DNA of 16,940 nucleotides, from positions 1-16,940 of the forward strand of contig PFNV01000014.1 in assembly GCA_002792165.1 (NCBI GenBank), read 5' to 3'. This DNA comes from Candidatus Tagabacteria bacterium CG_4_10_14_0_2_um_filter_40_13 (GTDB lineage Bacteria > Patescibacteriota > Minisyncoccia > GCA-002779875). The notes under the pieces are model-generated. The model searched no databases, was not told the origin of the DNA, and was given only the letters and a program-made list of their open reading frames with translations. Below, piece by piece: positions 6,046 through 13,246 of the stretch. Position numbers and translations under genes: made by a program. Within the stretch, counting starts at the first letter, position 1. Every line of letters starts with the position of its first letter.

Positions 6046-6390
6046 ATGACGAGAGTTAAAAGAGGCATCATTTCATTAAAAAGACGGCGAAACGTTTTAA
6101 AACAGACGAAAGGATTTCGCTGGGGAAGAAAATCGAAAGAACGCTTAGCAAAAGAAGCTCTTCTTCACGCCGGCGTCCACCGCTTTCACGACCTCCGAAA
6201 GAAAAAAGGAAATTTCAGAAAATTGTGGCAGATAAAAATTAATGCCGCCTGCCGCGAAAATGGAATGTCTTACAGTGTTTTCATGAATAAATTAAAGAAG
6301 GCGAATATCGGCTTAAACAGAAAAATCCTCGCCGAATTAGCCGAAAAACATCCTGAAATTTTCGCAGAAATCGCGAAAAAATTGAGATAG
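6046..6390 (+). CDS. rplT: Ribosomal protein bL20
   Basis: The 114-residue product has the full bL20 pattern: TRVKRGIISLKRRRNVLKQT and KGFRWGRKSKERLAKEALLH in the basic N-terminal arm that threads into 23S rRNA, then DLRKKKGNFRKLWQIKINAA, CRENGMSYSVFMNKLKKANI and GLNRKILAELAEKHPEIFAE in the globular domain. bL20 is an early assembly protein of the large subunit and in several bacteria represses its own operon; I see no separate leader structure for that here. It begins 3 bases after the rpmI stop and is followed at once by a terminator. Confidence 0.97.
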   Translation: MTRVKRGIISLKRRRNVLKQTKGFRWGRKSKERLAKEALLHAGVHRFHDLRKKKGNFRKLWQIKINAACRENGMSYSVFMNKLKKANIGLNRKILAELAEKHPEIFAEIAKKLR

Positions 6391-6393
6391 TAA

Positions 6394-6421
6394 AAAAATC
6401 CGCTCATAAGGGCGGATTTTT
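6394..6421. terminator. Bidirectional terminator between rplT and the ABC permease
   Basis: AAAAATCCGC (6394-6403) pairs perfectly with GCGGATTTTT (6412-6421) around an 8-base loop. The plus-strand T run ends the infC operon. On the minus strand the A run at 6392-6398 becomes a U run, so it also ends the converging ABC transporter operon, whose stop codon lies at its edge. Confidence 0.85.
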
Positions 6422-7193
6422 AGCGTCGTTTAAATATCAAAGAAATCAAAAAAATGGCGGCGCTGAAAAGAATCACCGTCGGACCGGGTAAAATCGCGAA
6501 TATTTTCGCGACATATATTCCGCATCCCGCGCTGATTAATCCAAAAATACTGCTCCAAAACGCGAATTGCCGAAAACTCCGGCTGATATTTCTTGCCGCG
6601 GCCGCCGGAATAATCACTAACCCGCCCATCAAAAGACTGCCTACAACTTTAACCCCCAAAGCAACGATAACAGCTACCAAAAATAAGAAAATAAAATTTA
6701 ATCTGCGGATTTTAATACCAGAAGAAATCGCCAAATCTTCTGAAATAATTCCCATCAGCATCTTATCCGCGATCTTTATCATTATTATAAAAATCCCTCC
6801 GGCGGCAATTAAAGCGAAAATTCCATCCCATAATCCCACCCTGGAAATATCTCCGAAAAGAGCTTCATAAAGTTCCAAATCGGGAATTACGAGAATACCA
6901 ATTGCCAAGCTGGAAGCAAAAAATATTCCTACGATGGTTTCAATCGACAAATCTGTTCTCTGCTCCAGCTTCCAGATTAAAATCATTGCCAAAAACAGCA
7001 ATGCGAAAGCTCCGAAAAAAGGATTAATGCCCAGAAGAAGAGCAAAGCCTATTCCCGGCAAAGCAACGTGAGTCAACGCGTCTCCCACAAGAGCCATTCT
7101 TTTTAAAATCATGAACGCGCCCAAAAATCCGCTGGCGGCTCCAATCGCGATTCCGATAATCAAACTTGTTATAAATTGAAAATCAATTGCCAT
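6420..7193 (-). CDS. znuB: Zinc/manganese-type ABC transporter permease (ZnuB/MntB family)
   Basis: This is a 257-residue membrane protein with about eight to nine helices. Its N-terminal region, ITSLIIGIAIGAASGFLGAF followed by MILKRMALVGDALTHVALPG, is the hallmark of the ABC-3 permease family for Zn2+, Mn2+ or Fe2+ (the R.AL.GDA.SH...G pattern). Later VVGSLLMGGLVIIPAAAARN is the second conserved region and LPGPTVILFSAAIFLISLIF ends the protein. The gene starts 3 bases after the ATPase stop. Which metal is moved cannot be told from the permease alone. No periplasmic-type binding protein gene (znuA) lies next to it, although these importers need one; it must be elsewhere, or the system works differently. 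Confidence 0.88.
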   Translation of the reverse strand: MAIDFQFITSLIIGIAIGAASGFLGAFMILKRMALVGDALTHVALPGIGFALLLGINPFFGAFALLFLAMILIWKLEQRTDLSIETIVGIFFASSLAIGILVIPDLELYEALFGDISRVGLWDGIFALIAAGGIFIIMIKIADKMLMGIISEDLAISSGIKIRRLNFIFLFLVAVIVALGVKVVGSLLMGGLVIIPAAAARNISRSFRQFAFWSSIFGLISAGCGIYVAKIFAILPGPTVILFSAAIFLISLIFKRR

Positions 7194-7196
7194 AAT

Positions 7197-7925
7197 TTAC
7201 GCCATCTCGTGATGATTATGCTTGTAAAGAGACTTTTCCTCTCCGTAAAGCTCCTTAAACACGTCGGGAGTAATGGCAACGCGAGGTTCGCCAAAACAAA
7301 CTTCTTTTTTGTTCAAACATAAGACATTAGTAGCCCAACGATGCACAACGCTTAAATCGTGCGAAATCAAAAGCATCGTGAAATTTTCTTCTTTGTTTAA
7401 TTTTTTAAGCCGTTCATAAATCGCTTCTTCGGAACCAATATCAATTCCGCTGGTTGGTTCGTCAAAAAGCAAAACATCCGGTTTATCCAAAAGCGCGGCG
7501 GCAATCAAAACTCGCTGAAGTTCGCCGGAAGAAAGCAATCCCAATTTTCGACCGAGAATATGATGTTCTAAATGATGTTCGTCTCCGCTAAATCCCACGA
7601 GTTTCAAAGACCGAAATAACGCTTCGCGGTTGTTCTTGGGCGGAGCAAGTTGCATAAATTCTTCGGTTGTCAAAGGAAAATCTCTGCTCGTATTAAACCG
7701 CTGGGGTACATAACCGATACGAACATTATTTTGCCACTTAATTTCTCCTCGATAAGGGATAAGTCCGAGGAGCGCCTTAAAAAGAACGGTCTTTCCGGCG
7801 CCATTCGGCCCGATGACAACTAAAATTTCTCCTTTTTTAACATCGAAAGAAACATCACTCAAAATAGCATGTTCATTAAAATCCACCGTCAAATTTTTCA
7901 CCGAAAGAATCGTCTCGTCGCTCAT
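7197..7925 (-). CDS. znuC: Zinc/manganese-type ABC transporter ATPase (ZnuC family)
   Basis: The 242-residue ATPase powers the permease encoded next to it. Motifs are complete: Walker A GPNGAGKT (39-46), Q loop YVPQRF, signature LSSGELQRV (131-139), Walker B VLLFDEPTSGID (151-162) and the switch His in LLISHD (His189). The VPQR...FPLTTEEF form is typical of metal-importer ATPases. Two His-rich patches are unusual: GDEHHLEHHILG (114-125) in the helical domain and YKHNHHEMA at the C-terminus; they may bind metal and tune activity, but that is inference. AGAGG lies almost against the ATG, and a possible extended -10 overlaps it, so the start may be leaderless. The gene begins 19 bases after the polX stop. 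Confidence 0.9.
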   Translation of the reverse strand: MSDETILSVKNLTVDFNEHAILSDVSFDVKKGEILVVIGPNGAGKTVLFKALLGLIPYRGEIKWQNNVRIGYVPQRFNTSRDFPLTTEEFMQLAPPKNNREALFRSLKLVGFSGDEHHLEHHILGRKLGLLSSGELQRVLIAAALLDKPDVLLFDEPTSGIDIGSEEAIYERLKKLNKEENFTMLLISHDLSVVHRWATNVLCLNKKEVCFGEPRVAITPDVFKELYGEEKSLYKHNHHEMA

Positions 7926-7931
7926 TCCTCT

Positions 7932-7940
7932 ATTTTAGCA
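7932..7940 (-). promoter_or_regulatory. Possible extended -10 (TGcTAAAAT) for znuC
   Basis: On the minus strand TG-c-TAAAAT ends 6 bases before the znuC ATG, which would put the transcript start on the start codon. No clear -35 is seen. The alternative is read-through from polX with the AGAGGA just before the ATG as ribosome site. Confidence 0.3.
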
Positions 7941-7944
7941 TATT

Positions 7945-9693
7945 TTAAAACCTTTTGCTTTTCGGCTTTTTGAGAAACGCCAAGATTTCGGGAAAGTTCA
8001 TTGTATTTATCACGTCTTTTTTTTCGCACCAGCCGCGGCGGGCCTGGGAAATCCCGTAGATATTGTAGGAAAGTTCGGCTGTGGAATGAGCGTCAGTGCC
8101 GACGGAAAGTTTTATGCCCATATTTTTCGCGCGGCGGATATTATCGTCATTTAAATCAAGCCTGCTCGGCTGAGCGTTTATTTCTAAAATTGTTCCTGTT
8201 TCTTTTGCCGCTTTAAAAATTTCATCCCAATCTAATTCAATCCCCGGCCGCTGACCGAGCAGGCGGCCCGAAGGATGGAAAATAATATCGATATGAAGAT
8301 TTTCCATTGCTCTAATTAATCTCTTTGTCTGTTCTTCTTTTGAAAGATTAAAACTTGAATGAACTGCCGCTCCGACAATATCAAGTTTTTCCAAAACTTC
8401 GTCTTTGATATCCAGCGAACCGTCTTTTCTGATATTCACTTCCGCGCCTTTCAAAATTCTGAAATTTCCTTTTTTGAAAAGTTTTTCATTGATTTTATCG
8501 ATTTCCGACATTTGCTTCAATAATCTTTTTTCATCAGAACCGCCGGTCATTGCCAAATCTTTCGTATGGTCTGTAATTGCGGTATATTGATAGCCGATTT
8601 TTTTTGCCGCCATTGCCATTTCTTCAATAGAGTTGGAACCGTCAGACCAATTGCTGTGAACCTGCAAATCACCCTTAATATCTCTTAATTCTACGAGGCG
8701 CGGAATTTTATTTTCTTGCCCGGCTTCTATCTCATTAAGATTATTTCTTATTTCCGGAGGAATCCACGCCAATCCGAGTTTTTCGTAAATTTCTTTTTCG
8801 TCGCGGCCGGCGATTTGTTTTTTGCCGCGAAACAAACCATATTCATTAAGTTTATATCCTTTTTTAATCGCGATTTTCCGCAATTTAATATTGTGGTCTT
8901 TGTTGCCGGTAAAATATTGAAGGGCGGCGCCGAAAGATTTTTCATCAACAACGCGCAAATCGGCCGCGATTCCACTTCTTAATTGAACCATTGATTTTGT
9001 TGAACCTTTGGCGAAAACATGAATAACTTCCGGCATAGAGACGAAAAAATCCATAACGACTCCTCGACTTCGCTCGGGGCAAGCAACCAAAAAATCCAAA
9101 TCGCCGATTGTTTCTTGTCTACGACGCAAAGAACCGGCACAAGCGGCTTTTATCACGCTTTTTGCCTTATTCAGTCTTTTTTCAATCTTATCGGCCAGAG
9201 GCAAAGCAGCTCCAAGTAGAAATCTCGAGTGAGAACGCCTGTAAAATTCTATTCCTTTTAAAATTTTTTCCTGTAGTTTTTCGCCGCTATGAGGCAGTTT
9301 TGCCAGTTTTCCTGCTTTGGCGGCGCGTTCCAAATCACCGATATTTTTGATTTTGAGTTTCTGATAAAAAAGTTTAATCAATTTGGGACCTATCCCTTCG
9401 ATAGCCGACAATGTTTGAATATCAACCGGAATTTGTTTTTTTAGTTTTTCGTAATCTTTAATGCGCTCTGTTTCTAAATATTCCTTGATTCTTTCACTAA
9501 TACCTTTTCCTATCGCAGGAATATCTTCAAGAGCTTTCAATCCTCCTTTTTTGTAAATATCTTCCACGTCTTCTTCCAGCGCTTCAATAGACTCTGCCGC
9601 TTTTTCATAAGCAGCCGGCTTAAAAGCCACTTCCTTCATTTCCAAATAAAGAGCAATTTCATATAATATTCGCGCTATTTCTTCATTTTTCAT
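7945..9693 (-). CDS. polX: DNA polymerase X family protein with PHP exonuclease domain (PolX)
   Basis: Bacterial PolX fills short gaps in base-excision repair, with a C-terminal PHP domain giving 3'-5' exonuclease and often AP endonuclease activity. The 582 residues contain: an N-terminal helix-hairpin-helix region (DIPAIGKGISERI, about 57-69, and AIEGIGPKLI, about 97-106); the polymerase palm CAGSLRRRQETIGDLDFLVA with Asp198 and Asp200, and the third Asp245 in AADLRVV; then the PHP domain from about 341, GDLQVHSNWSDG, ITDHTKD, LKGAEVNI, GAAVHSSF, IFHPSGRLLGQR and GTDAHS. The first His of the PHP HxH motif is Gln344, which I recall in other PolX proteins. Residues 205-211 (CPERSRG) are an insertion encoded by a palindromic repeat, directly after the catalytic strand. 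The frame stays open, so the gene is probably functional. Confidence 0.95.
   Translation of the reverse strand: MKNEEIARILYEIALYLEMKEVAFKPAAYEKAAESIEALEEDVEDIYKKGGLKALEDIPAIGKGISERIKEYLETERIKDYEKLKKQIPVDIQTLSAIEGIGPKLIKLFYQKLKIKNIGDLERAAKAGKLAKLPHSGEKLQEKILKGIEFYRRSHSRFLLGAALPLADKIEKRLNKAKSVIKAACAGSLRRRQETIGDLDFLVACPERSRGVVMDFFVSMPEVIHVFAKGSTKSMVQLRSGIAADLRVVDEKSFGAALQYFTGNKDHNIKLRKIAIKKGYKLNEYGLFRGKKQIAGRDEKEIYEKLGLAWIPPEIRNNLNEIEAGQENKIPRLVELRDIKGDLQVHSNWSDGSNSIEEMAMAAKKIGYQYTAITDHTKDLAMTGGSDEKRLLKQMSEIDKINEKLFKKGNFRILKGAEVNIRKDGSLDIKDEVLEKLDIVGAAVHSSFNLSKEEQTKRLIRAMENLHIDIIFHPSGRLLGQRPGIELDWDEIFKAAKETGTILEINAQPSRLDLNDDNIRRAKNMGIKLSVGTDAHSTAELSYNIYGISQARRGWCEKKDVINTMNFPEILAFLKKPKSKRF
9061..9081. 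repeat. Short palindromic repeat inserted in frame within polX
   Basis: CCTCGACTTCGCTCGGGG (9062-9079) can fold into a six-pair hairpin (one G-T pair) with a CTTCGC loop. In the polX frame it reads Cys-Pro-Glu-Arg-Ser-Arg-Gly. I recall this sequence and its PERSR peptide from dispersed small repeats in many environmental genomes; no second good copy is seen in this window. Confidence 0.6.
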
Positions 9694-9703
9694 GAATATT
9701 TAT

Positions 9704-9712
9704 ATGATACCA
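9704..9712 (-). promoter_or_regulatory. Extended -10 (TGgTATCAT) for polX
   Basis: On the minus strand TG-g-TATCAT ends 10 bases before the polX ATG, with transcription expected about 4 bases before it. The surrounding TTTTTATGgTATCAT nearly repeats the element before the duplicated-domain gene (TTTTTATGtTATCAT). No Shine-Dalgarno is present. Confidence 0.4.
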
Positions 9713-9771
9713 TAAAAAGATATCCACAGTTTAAATTTGTTTCGGTTGCGAATTTGACGTATTCTTAAATT

Positions 9772-9957
9772 AGATTCCGATTAAGGAAGCGGGATTAAAA
9801 AAGGCGAGCTACCAACGGCTCATTAAAAAATATAGAGCACTAAGTTCTAAAAAATCATTAAGGCTTACGCCTTTCCTTTTGTTTCCTTCCTTCGTAGCTC
9901 TTTGTAAAAATCCAATTAAATAAATGGCCCCGCAGAAATTGTGGGGCCTAGTTTTTT
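9772..9957 (+). ncRNA. Candidate structured small RNA, plus strand
   Basis: The 281-base gap between polX and the MFS gene has no plausible protein but does have a good plus-strand terminator, although both flanking genes are on the minus strand. A possible promoter is TTGTTT (9737-9742), 17 bases, TATTCT (9760-9765). The predicted RNA of about 185 bases could close with GGATT (9792-9796)/AATCC (9909-9913) and GAGCTAC (9806-9812)/GTAGCTC (9894-9900), with an inner AAGGC-TTAC-GCCTT hairpin (9860-9873). The size and closing long-range stem recall 6S RNA, but I cannot match it to any family. On the minus strand the same region has a weak hairpin followed by six Ts (9797-9802 reversed), so a polX leader or MFS terminator is the alternative. 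Confidence 0.3.
9926..9957 (+). terminator. Plus-strand intrinsic terminator in the polX-MFS gap
   Basis: GGCCCCGC (9926-9933) pairs with GTGGGGCC (9941-9948, one G-T pair) around a seven-base loop and is followed by TAG and six Ts (9952-9957). The run of Ts is on the plus strand only, so it ends a plus-strand transcript. Confidence 0.75.
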
Positions 9958-9974
9958 ATAAGCTCTAATATAAT

Positions 9975-10613
9975 TTACGTTTTTCCGTCCAAACTCAATC
10001 CTTTTGGCTCGCTACCATGATCCGGTTCAACGATATAATAAAGAAAAATCAAAACAGCCGAACCGATAATCGAAAGAGCGCCGATAACAATAAATAAAAC
10101 ATTAAAACCCATTCTCGCGGCCATGATACCGCCCAAAGCCGCCGTAATGCCGCTCCCGACGCCGGATACCAAAGAATCGAAACTCCATTCATAACCCTCG
10201 TGACCCTTATCTATATGGCGGGTAAACATGCCATACCAGCCCGGAAGGCGCAAAGAATAGCCCAAACCGTAAAGCGCTTGAATGAAGTAGATATGCCAAA
10301 TTTTAGAACTAACAATCCAAAGAAAGGGCACTATGGCGATCAAGATAGAGCCGAAAATCATAAAATAAAAATCGTCTTTTTCCGATTTTGTTTTATCTAT
10401 GCGCCTGGCAATAGGCAAGCGGGTTAAAACCGCCGCAATCCAGTAAATAGCCGCGGCATAACCGACGGTTTCTATGGTTCCGCCCTGAATTTTGCCTGTA
10501 AGAAAAAGAGCGAAAATCGGCGCCACAAAACCAAAAGCCGAAATAATAATGAAATCGGACAGTATTAAAACTTTTACAATTTTATTTATCGGCAGGAAAA
10601 GATTTTTTATCAT
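9975..10613 (-). CDS. Half-size MFS-like transporter, six membrane helices
   Basis: The 212-residue protein has about six hydrophobic helices (roughly 13-37, 52-70, 83-103, 107-130, 143-165, 172-194). The region after helix 2, TRLPIARRIDKTKSEKDDFY, has the position and character of the MFS loop 2-3 signature (normally G.LADR.GR.), and YGLGYSLRLPGWYGMFTRHI resembles MFS helix 4. Full MFS proteins have about 400 residues and twelve helices, so this matches a single half. It has a clean hydrophilic end (VEPDHGSEPKGLSLDGKT) and normal stop, and no remnant of a second half lies downstream, so it looks like a complete small protein, perhaps working as a dimer. Substrate unknown. It begins 30 bases after the endoQ stop; TAAAAT lies 7 bases before its ATG. 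Confidence 0.7.
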   Translation of the reverse strand: MIKNLFLPINKIVKVLILSDFIIISAFGFVAPIFALFLTGKIQGGTIETVGYAAAIYWIAAVLTRLPIARRIDKTKSEKDDFYFMIFGSILIAIVPFLWIVSSKIWHIYFIQALYGLGYSLRLPGWYGMFTRHIDKGHEGYEWSFDSLVSGVGSGITAALGGIMAARMGFNVLFIVIGALSIIGSAVLIFLYYIVEPDHGSEPKGLSLDGKT

Positions 10614-10643
10614 TATCTTTATTTTAAGCTATTACAGATAATA

Positions 10644-11894
10644 CTAGAAGAGCCGCGATTGAAGAGATGTTGCTTTCTCCTTCTCATTTTTAAGTACTTT
10701 AATTTTGCCGTATTCACCATCGTAACCAGGAATCAATTCTACTCTTCCTGCGCGAACACTGATAATGCCCGATGCGATTTTCTCGGAAGTATTTTTTTTC
10801 AATTCTCCGTAATCCGCGTCCATTAAAACTTTAAATTCATTGCCAACGGCTTCGACAAGCTGTTCATATTCCTTTCTAACTTTCAGAGAGGAAACCCCCA
10901 TGCCGAAAATATCGGCAATAATTTCATTAAGAGGAATAAGGCTAAGGAAAGGAATTCTTCCTTCTTTTCCTTCTCCGACTTTTCTGTCGGCTAATTTGTC
11001 TACCCTGTTCATTACTCCGATTGTCATCGGCTTACGGCACTTGGGACAAATTCCTTTATTACTTTTTGTTTCTTGAGGCGACATCGAAACATTGCAAAGC
11101 CGGTGGCCGTCGTAATGATATTTCCCTTCTTCGGGAAAAAATTCGACGGTAAAGAGAAATTTTTTGGGGTCGCGCGATTTAATTGCATCAATTAATCCAT
11201 CGTAAGAAAGTTCGCAATCGAAAACATTCGCTTCCCTGCCTATCTTCTGCGGACTATGGGAATCTGAATTAGAGATCAAAGATATTTTATCGAGCATCGA
11301 AAGCCGCCAATTCATCGCCGGATCCGACGAAAGCCCGGTTTCAATCGCAAAAATATTTCCGCTCAAGTCTTCAAAACACTCTTCAAGCGAATCAAAACCC
11401 GACATTGAGCCGAAAACGGAAAACCAGGGCGTCCAGGCGTGAGCCGGAATAAAAACGCATCTCGGATCAATACCAAGAACGATTTGAAGAAGTTTTTTCG
11501 AATCCAAGCCAAGAATAGGCCTGCCGTCACTTTTTATATTTCCGATTAAAGAAAGGGTTGTGTTTATTTTTTCAGCGGTTTCAATAGAGGGGCTGAAAAT
11601 AAGATTATGCACGCGGCGGGTTTTCCCGTTTTTCGAATAAATGCTCGAAATTTCAACTGTAAGCATAAAACGTGTCGGCGAATCCAGCTCTGATTTTAAC
11701 CTGAAAAGTCCGAGTTCTGCCGGTTCAAGTTTTGTCTTGATTTCACTAAACCATTGAGGGTGGGTAAAATCCCCTGTTCCCATCACTTGAATTCCTTTCT
11801 TTTTCGCCCAAATATCGAGCGTTTCCAAATTCATATCTCTCGAAACCGCCCGCGAATATTTTGAGTGAATATGAAAATCGGCAACAATCTTCAT
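10644..11894 (-). CDS. Endonuclease Q (PHP-domain nuclease for deaminated bases)
   Basis: EndoQ, known from Thermococcales, some methanogens and a few bacteria, nicks DNA 5' of uracil, hypoxanthine, xanthine and AP sites. The 416-residue product starts MKIVADFHIHSKYSRAVSRD, with PHP ligands His8 and His10, Asp42/His45 in GTGDFTH, Glu81 in TVEIS, His96, His152 in PAHAWTPWF, and Asp211/His213 in SNSDSHS. The zinc-finger region is diagnostic: DGHRLCNVSMSPQET, then GICPKCRKPMTIGV (Cys267, Cys283, Cys286) and RVDKLADRKVG. It is often misnamed as a helicase. I start at the ATG at 11892-11894, which fits the family and lies 7 bases after an extended -10; an ATG at 11900 and a TTG at 11927 are in frame, but the TTG falls in the U run of the preceding terminator. 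Confidence 0.92.
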   Translation of the reverse strand: MKIVADFHIHSKYSRAVSRDMNLETLDIWAKKKGIQVMGTGDFTHPQWFSEIKTKLEPAELGLFRLKSELDSPTRFMLTVEISSIYSKNGKTRRVHNLIFSPSIETAEKINTTLSLIGNIKSDGRPILGLDSKKLLQIVLGIDPRCVFIPAHAWTPWFSVFGSMSGFDSLEECFEDLSGNIFAIETGLSSDPAMNWRLSMLDKISLISNSDSHSPQKIGREANVFDCELSYDGLIDAIKSRDPKKFLFTVEFFPEEGKYHYDGHRLCNVSMSPQETKSNKGICPKCRKPMTIGVMNRVDKLADRKVGEGKEGRIPFLSLIPLNEIIADIFGMGVSSLKVRKEYEQLVEAVGNEFKVLMDADYGELKKNTSEKIASGIISVRAGRVELIPGYDGEYGKIKVLKNEKEKATSLQSRLF

Positions 11895-11901
11895 AATCAT
11901 G

Positions 11902-11910
11902 AGAATACCA
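11902..11910 (-). promoter_or_regulatory. Extended -10 (TGgTATTCT) for endonuclease Q
   Basis: On the minus strand TG-g-TATTCT ends 7 bases before the family-like ATG at 11894, so transcription would start at or near that A. It lies just after the terminator of the peptidase gene, where a new promoter is expected. Confidence 0.4.
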
Positions 11911-11925
11911 CAATTTTTCTCAAAC

Positions 11926-11954
11926 AAAAACGCCCTCGATTTTATTCGAAGGCG
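11926..11954 (-). terminator. Intrinsic terminator after the M16 peptidase
   Basis: On the minus strand CGCCTTCGA (11954-11946) pairs with TCGAGGGCG (11939-11931) with one mismatch, around a six-base loop, and is followed by five Ts (11930-11926). It ends the microprotein-peptidase transcript. Confidence 0.8.
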
Positions 11955-11962
11955 AATTATAG

Positions 11963-13246
11963 TTAGAATTTGAGAATTTTCAAAAATTCTTCTTCCATAT
12001 CCTGATGAGGACCGACTATCGCCAGATTCAAACCCTTATTCACGAAAATTTCTTGGGCGACTTCCTGCACGTCTTGGGCGGTAACAGCCTGAATTTTTTT
12101 AACTATTTTAGGGAAAGGCTCAATTTTATTTTTCATAATCCATTGCCGACTCAAAAAAGAAGCAACTGCGCTTGACGATTCCAAATACATTTGCGAAAAA
12201 CCGATGAGATAATCTTTTGCTCTTTGCAACTCGTCATCAGTTACCTTTTCGTCGCAGAGCTTTTTGTACTCGTCAATAATGACCGTTATCGCTTCCGGCA
12301 ATTTTTCCCTGGCAATACCGGCGTACGTGCCGAAATTTCCCACATCCGATTGGTTATCGAAAAAAGTTCCCACATAATACGCCAATCCTCTTTTCTCCCT
12401 TATTTCCAGAAACATCCGCGAGCTCATATTCCCGCCCAAAATTGTATCCAATACAGCCAGCGCAACAACTTTGGAATGATGAACATTATACGCCCTCACT
12501 CCCAAAATTATATGACTTTGCTCAATATCTCTGTTTTCAAAAAGCATTGCTGGTTCTAATTGAGATTCAATCACGGCTGACTTAACAATCTTCGGTTTTC
12601 CTTTTTCTATGCCGCAAAAAAGATTATTAATACAGACAAACGTTTCCTCAATATCCGCGATTTTTCCCGCCAGACAGAAAACCGCGTTTTCATCCGTGTA
12701 TAAATTTTCAAGAAATTTCGTAAAGTACCATCTTGTCATTGCCTTAATACTGTTTTCAGTACCAACGCCTTCGCGTCCAGCCGGTTGAGATCCATAAAGC
12801 AGTTTTGGCCAAAGAGTCGCCCCAACGTATCTTGAGGGCATATCTTTACCCATCCGCAGTTCCTGGATAATTGTTCCTTTTTCTTTTTCTATTTCTTCGG
12901 AACTCAAAAGCGAATTAAAAAGCATATCGGAAAGAATATCACAGACAACTTCCATATGCTGACACGGAAGTTTGATCCAATAATTCATTACTTCCTCGGA
13001 TGTATTAGCATTCCAAACGCCGCCGCGGCCTTCCACTTCTTTCGCAATAGCAAGAGTCGTAGGGCGTTTTTTTGTGCCTTTAAAAGCCATATGCTCCAAA
13101 AAATGCGCGACGCCATGATTTTTTTCGGTTTCATATTTCCAACCGGCCCGAACGCTAAAAATCCCTGTTACTGTTTTAATACCCGCCATCGGCGCCAGAA
13201 TAATCTTAAGATTGCTGGATGTAGCCTTCCTTTCAATAATTTTCAT
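11963..13246 (-). CDS. M16-family zinc peptidase (processing-peptidase-like)
   Basis: The 427-residue product carries the inverted zinc motif HxxEH as His48-Phe-Leu-Glu51-His52 (GVAHFLEHMAFKGTKKRP), and Glu129 in GTIIQEL is at the right distance to be the third ligand, so the peptidase should be active. The inactive-half glycine-rich and REKRGLAYYVGTFFDNQSDV segment of M16 proteins is near the middle of the second domain. Two M16 domains fit in 427 residues, the size of mitochondrial-processing-peptidase beta and of bacterial PqqL/YmxG-type proteins. It probably degrades or trims peptides; no signal peptide is seen, so it should be cytoplasmic. The start is fixed by a strong AAGGAGG five bases upstream and by the ATGA overlap with the upstream microprotein. 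Confidence 0.95.
   Translation of the reverse strand: MKIIERKATSSNLKIILAPMAGIKTVTGIFSVRAGWKYETEKNHGVAHFLEHMAFKGTKKRPTTLAIAKEVEGRGGVWNANTSEEVMNYWIKLPCQHMEVVCDILSDMLFNSLLSSEEIEKEKGTIIQELRMGKDMPSRYVGATLWPKLLYGSQPAGREGVGTENSIKAMTRWYFTKFLENLYTDENAVFCLAGKIADIEETFVCINNLFCGIEKGKPKIVKSAVIESQLEPAMLFENRDIEQSHIILGVRAYNVHHSKVVALAVLDTILGGNMSSRMFLEIREKRGLAYYVGTFFDNQSDVGNFGTYAGIAREKLPEAITVIIDEYKKLCDEKVTDDELQRAKDYLIGFSQMYLESSSAVASFLSRQWIMKNKIEPFPKIVKKIQAVTAQDVQEVAQEIFVNKGLNLAIVGPHQDMEEEFLKILKF

Noticed and set aside
9780..9915. T-box or other known riboswitch upstream of polX
   Set aside because: No T-box sequence, specifier stem or known aptamer core can be recognised, and the better terminator is on the opposite strand to polX.
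11895..11927. Endonuclease Q starting at TTG 11927 or ATG 11900
   Set aside because: The TTG lies in the U run of the upstream terminator, and neither extension matches the family N-terminus, which begins just before the ADFHIHS motif.
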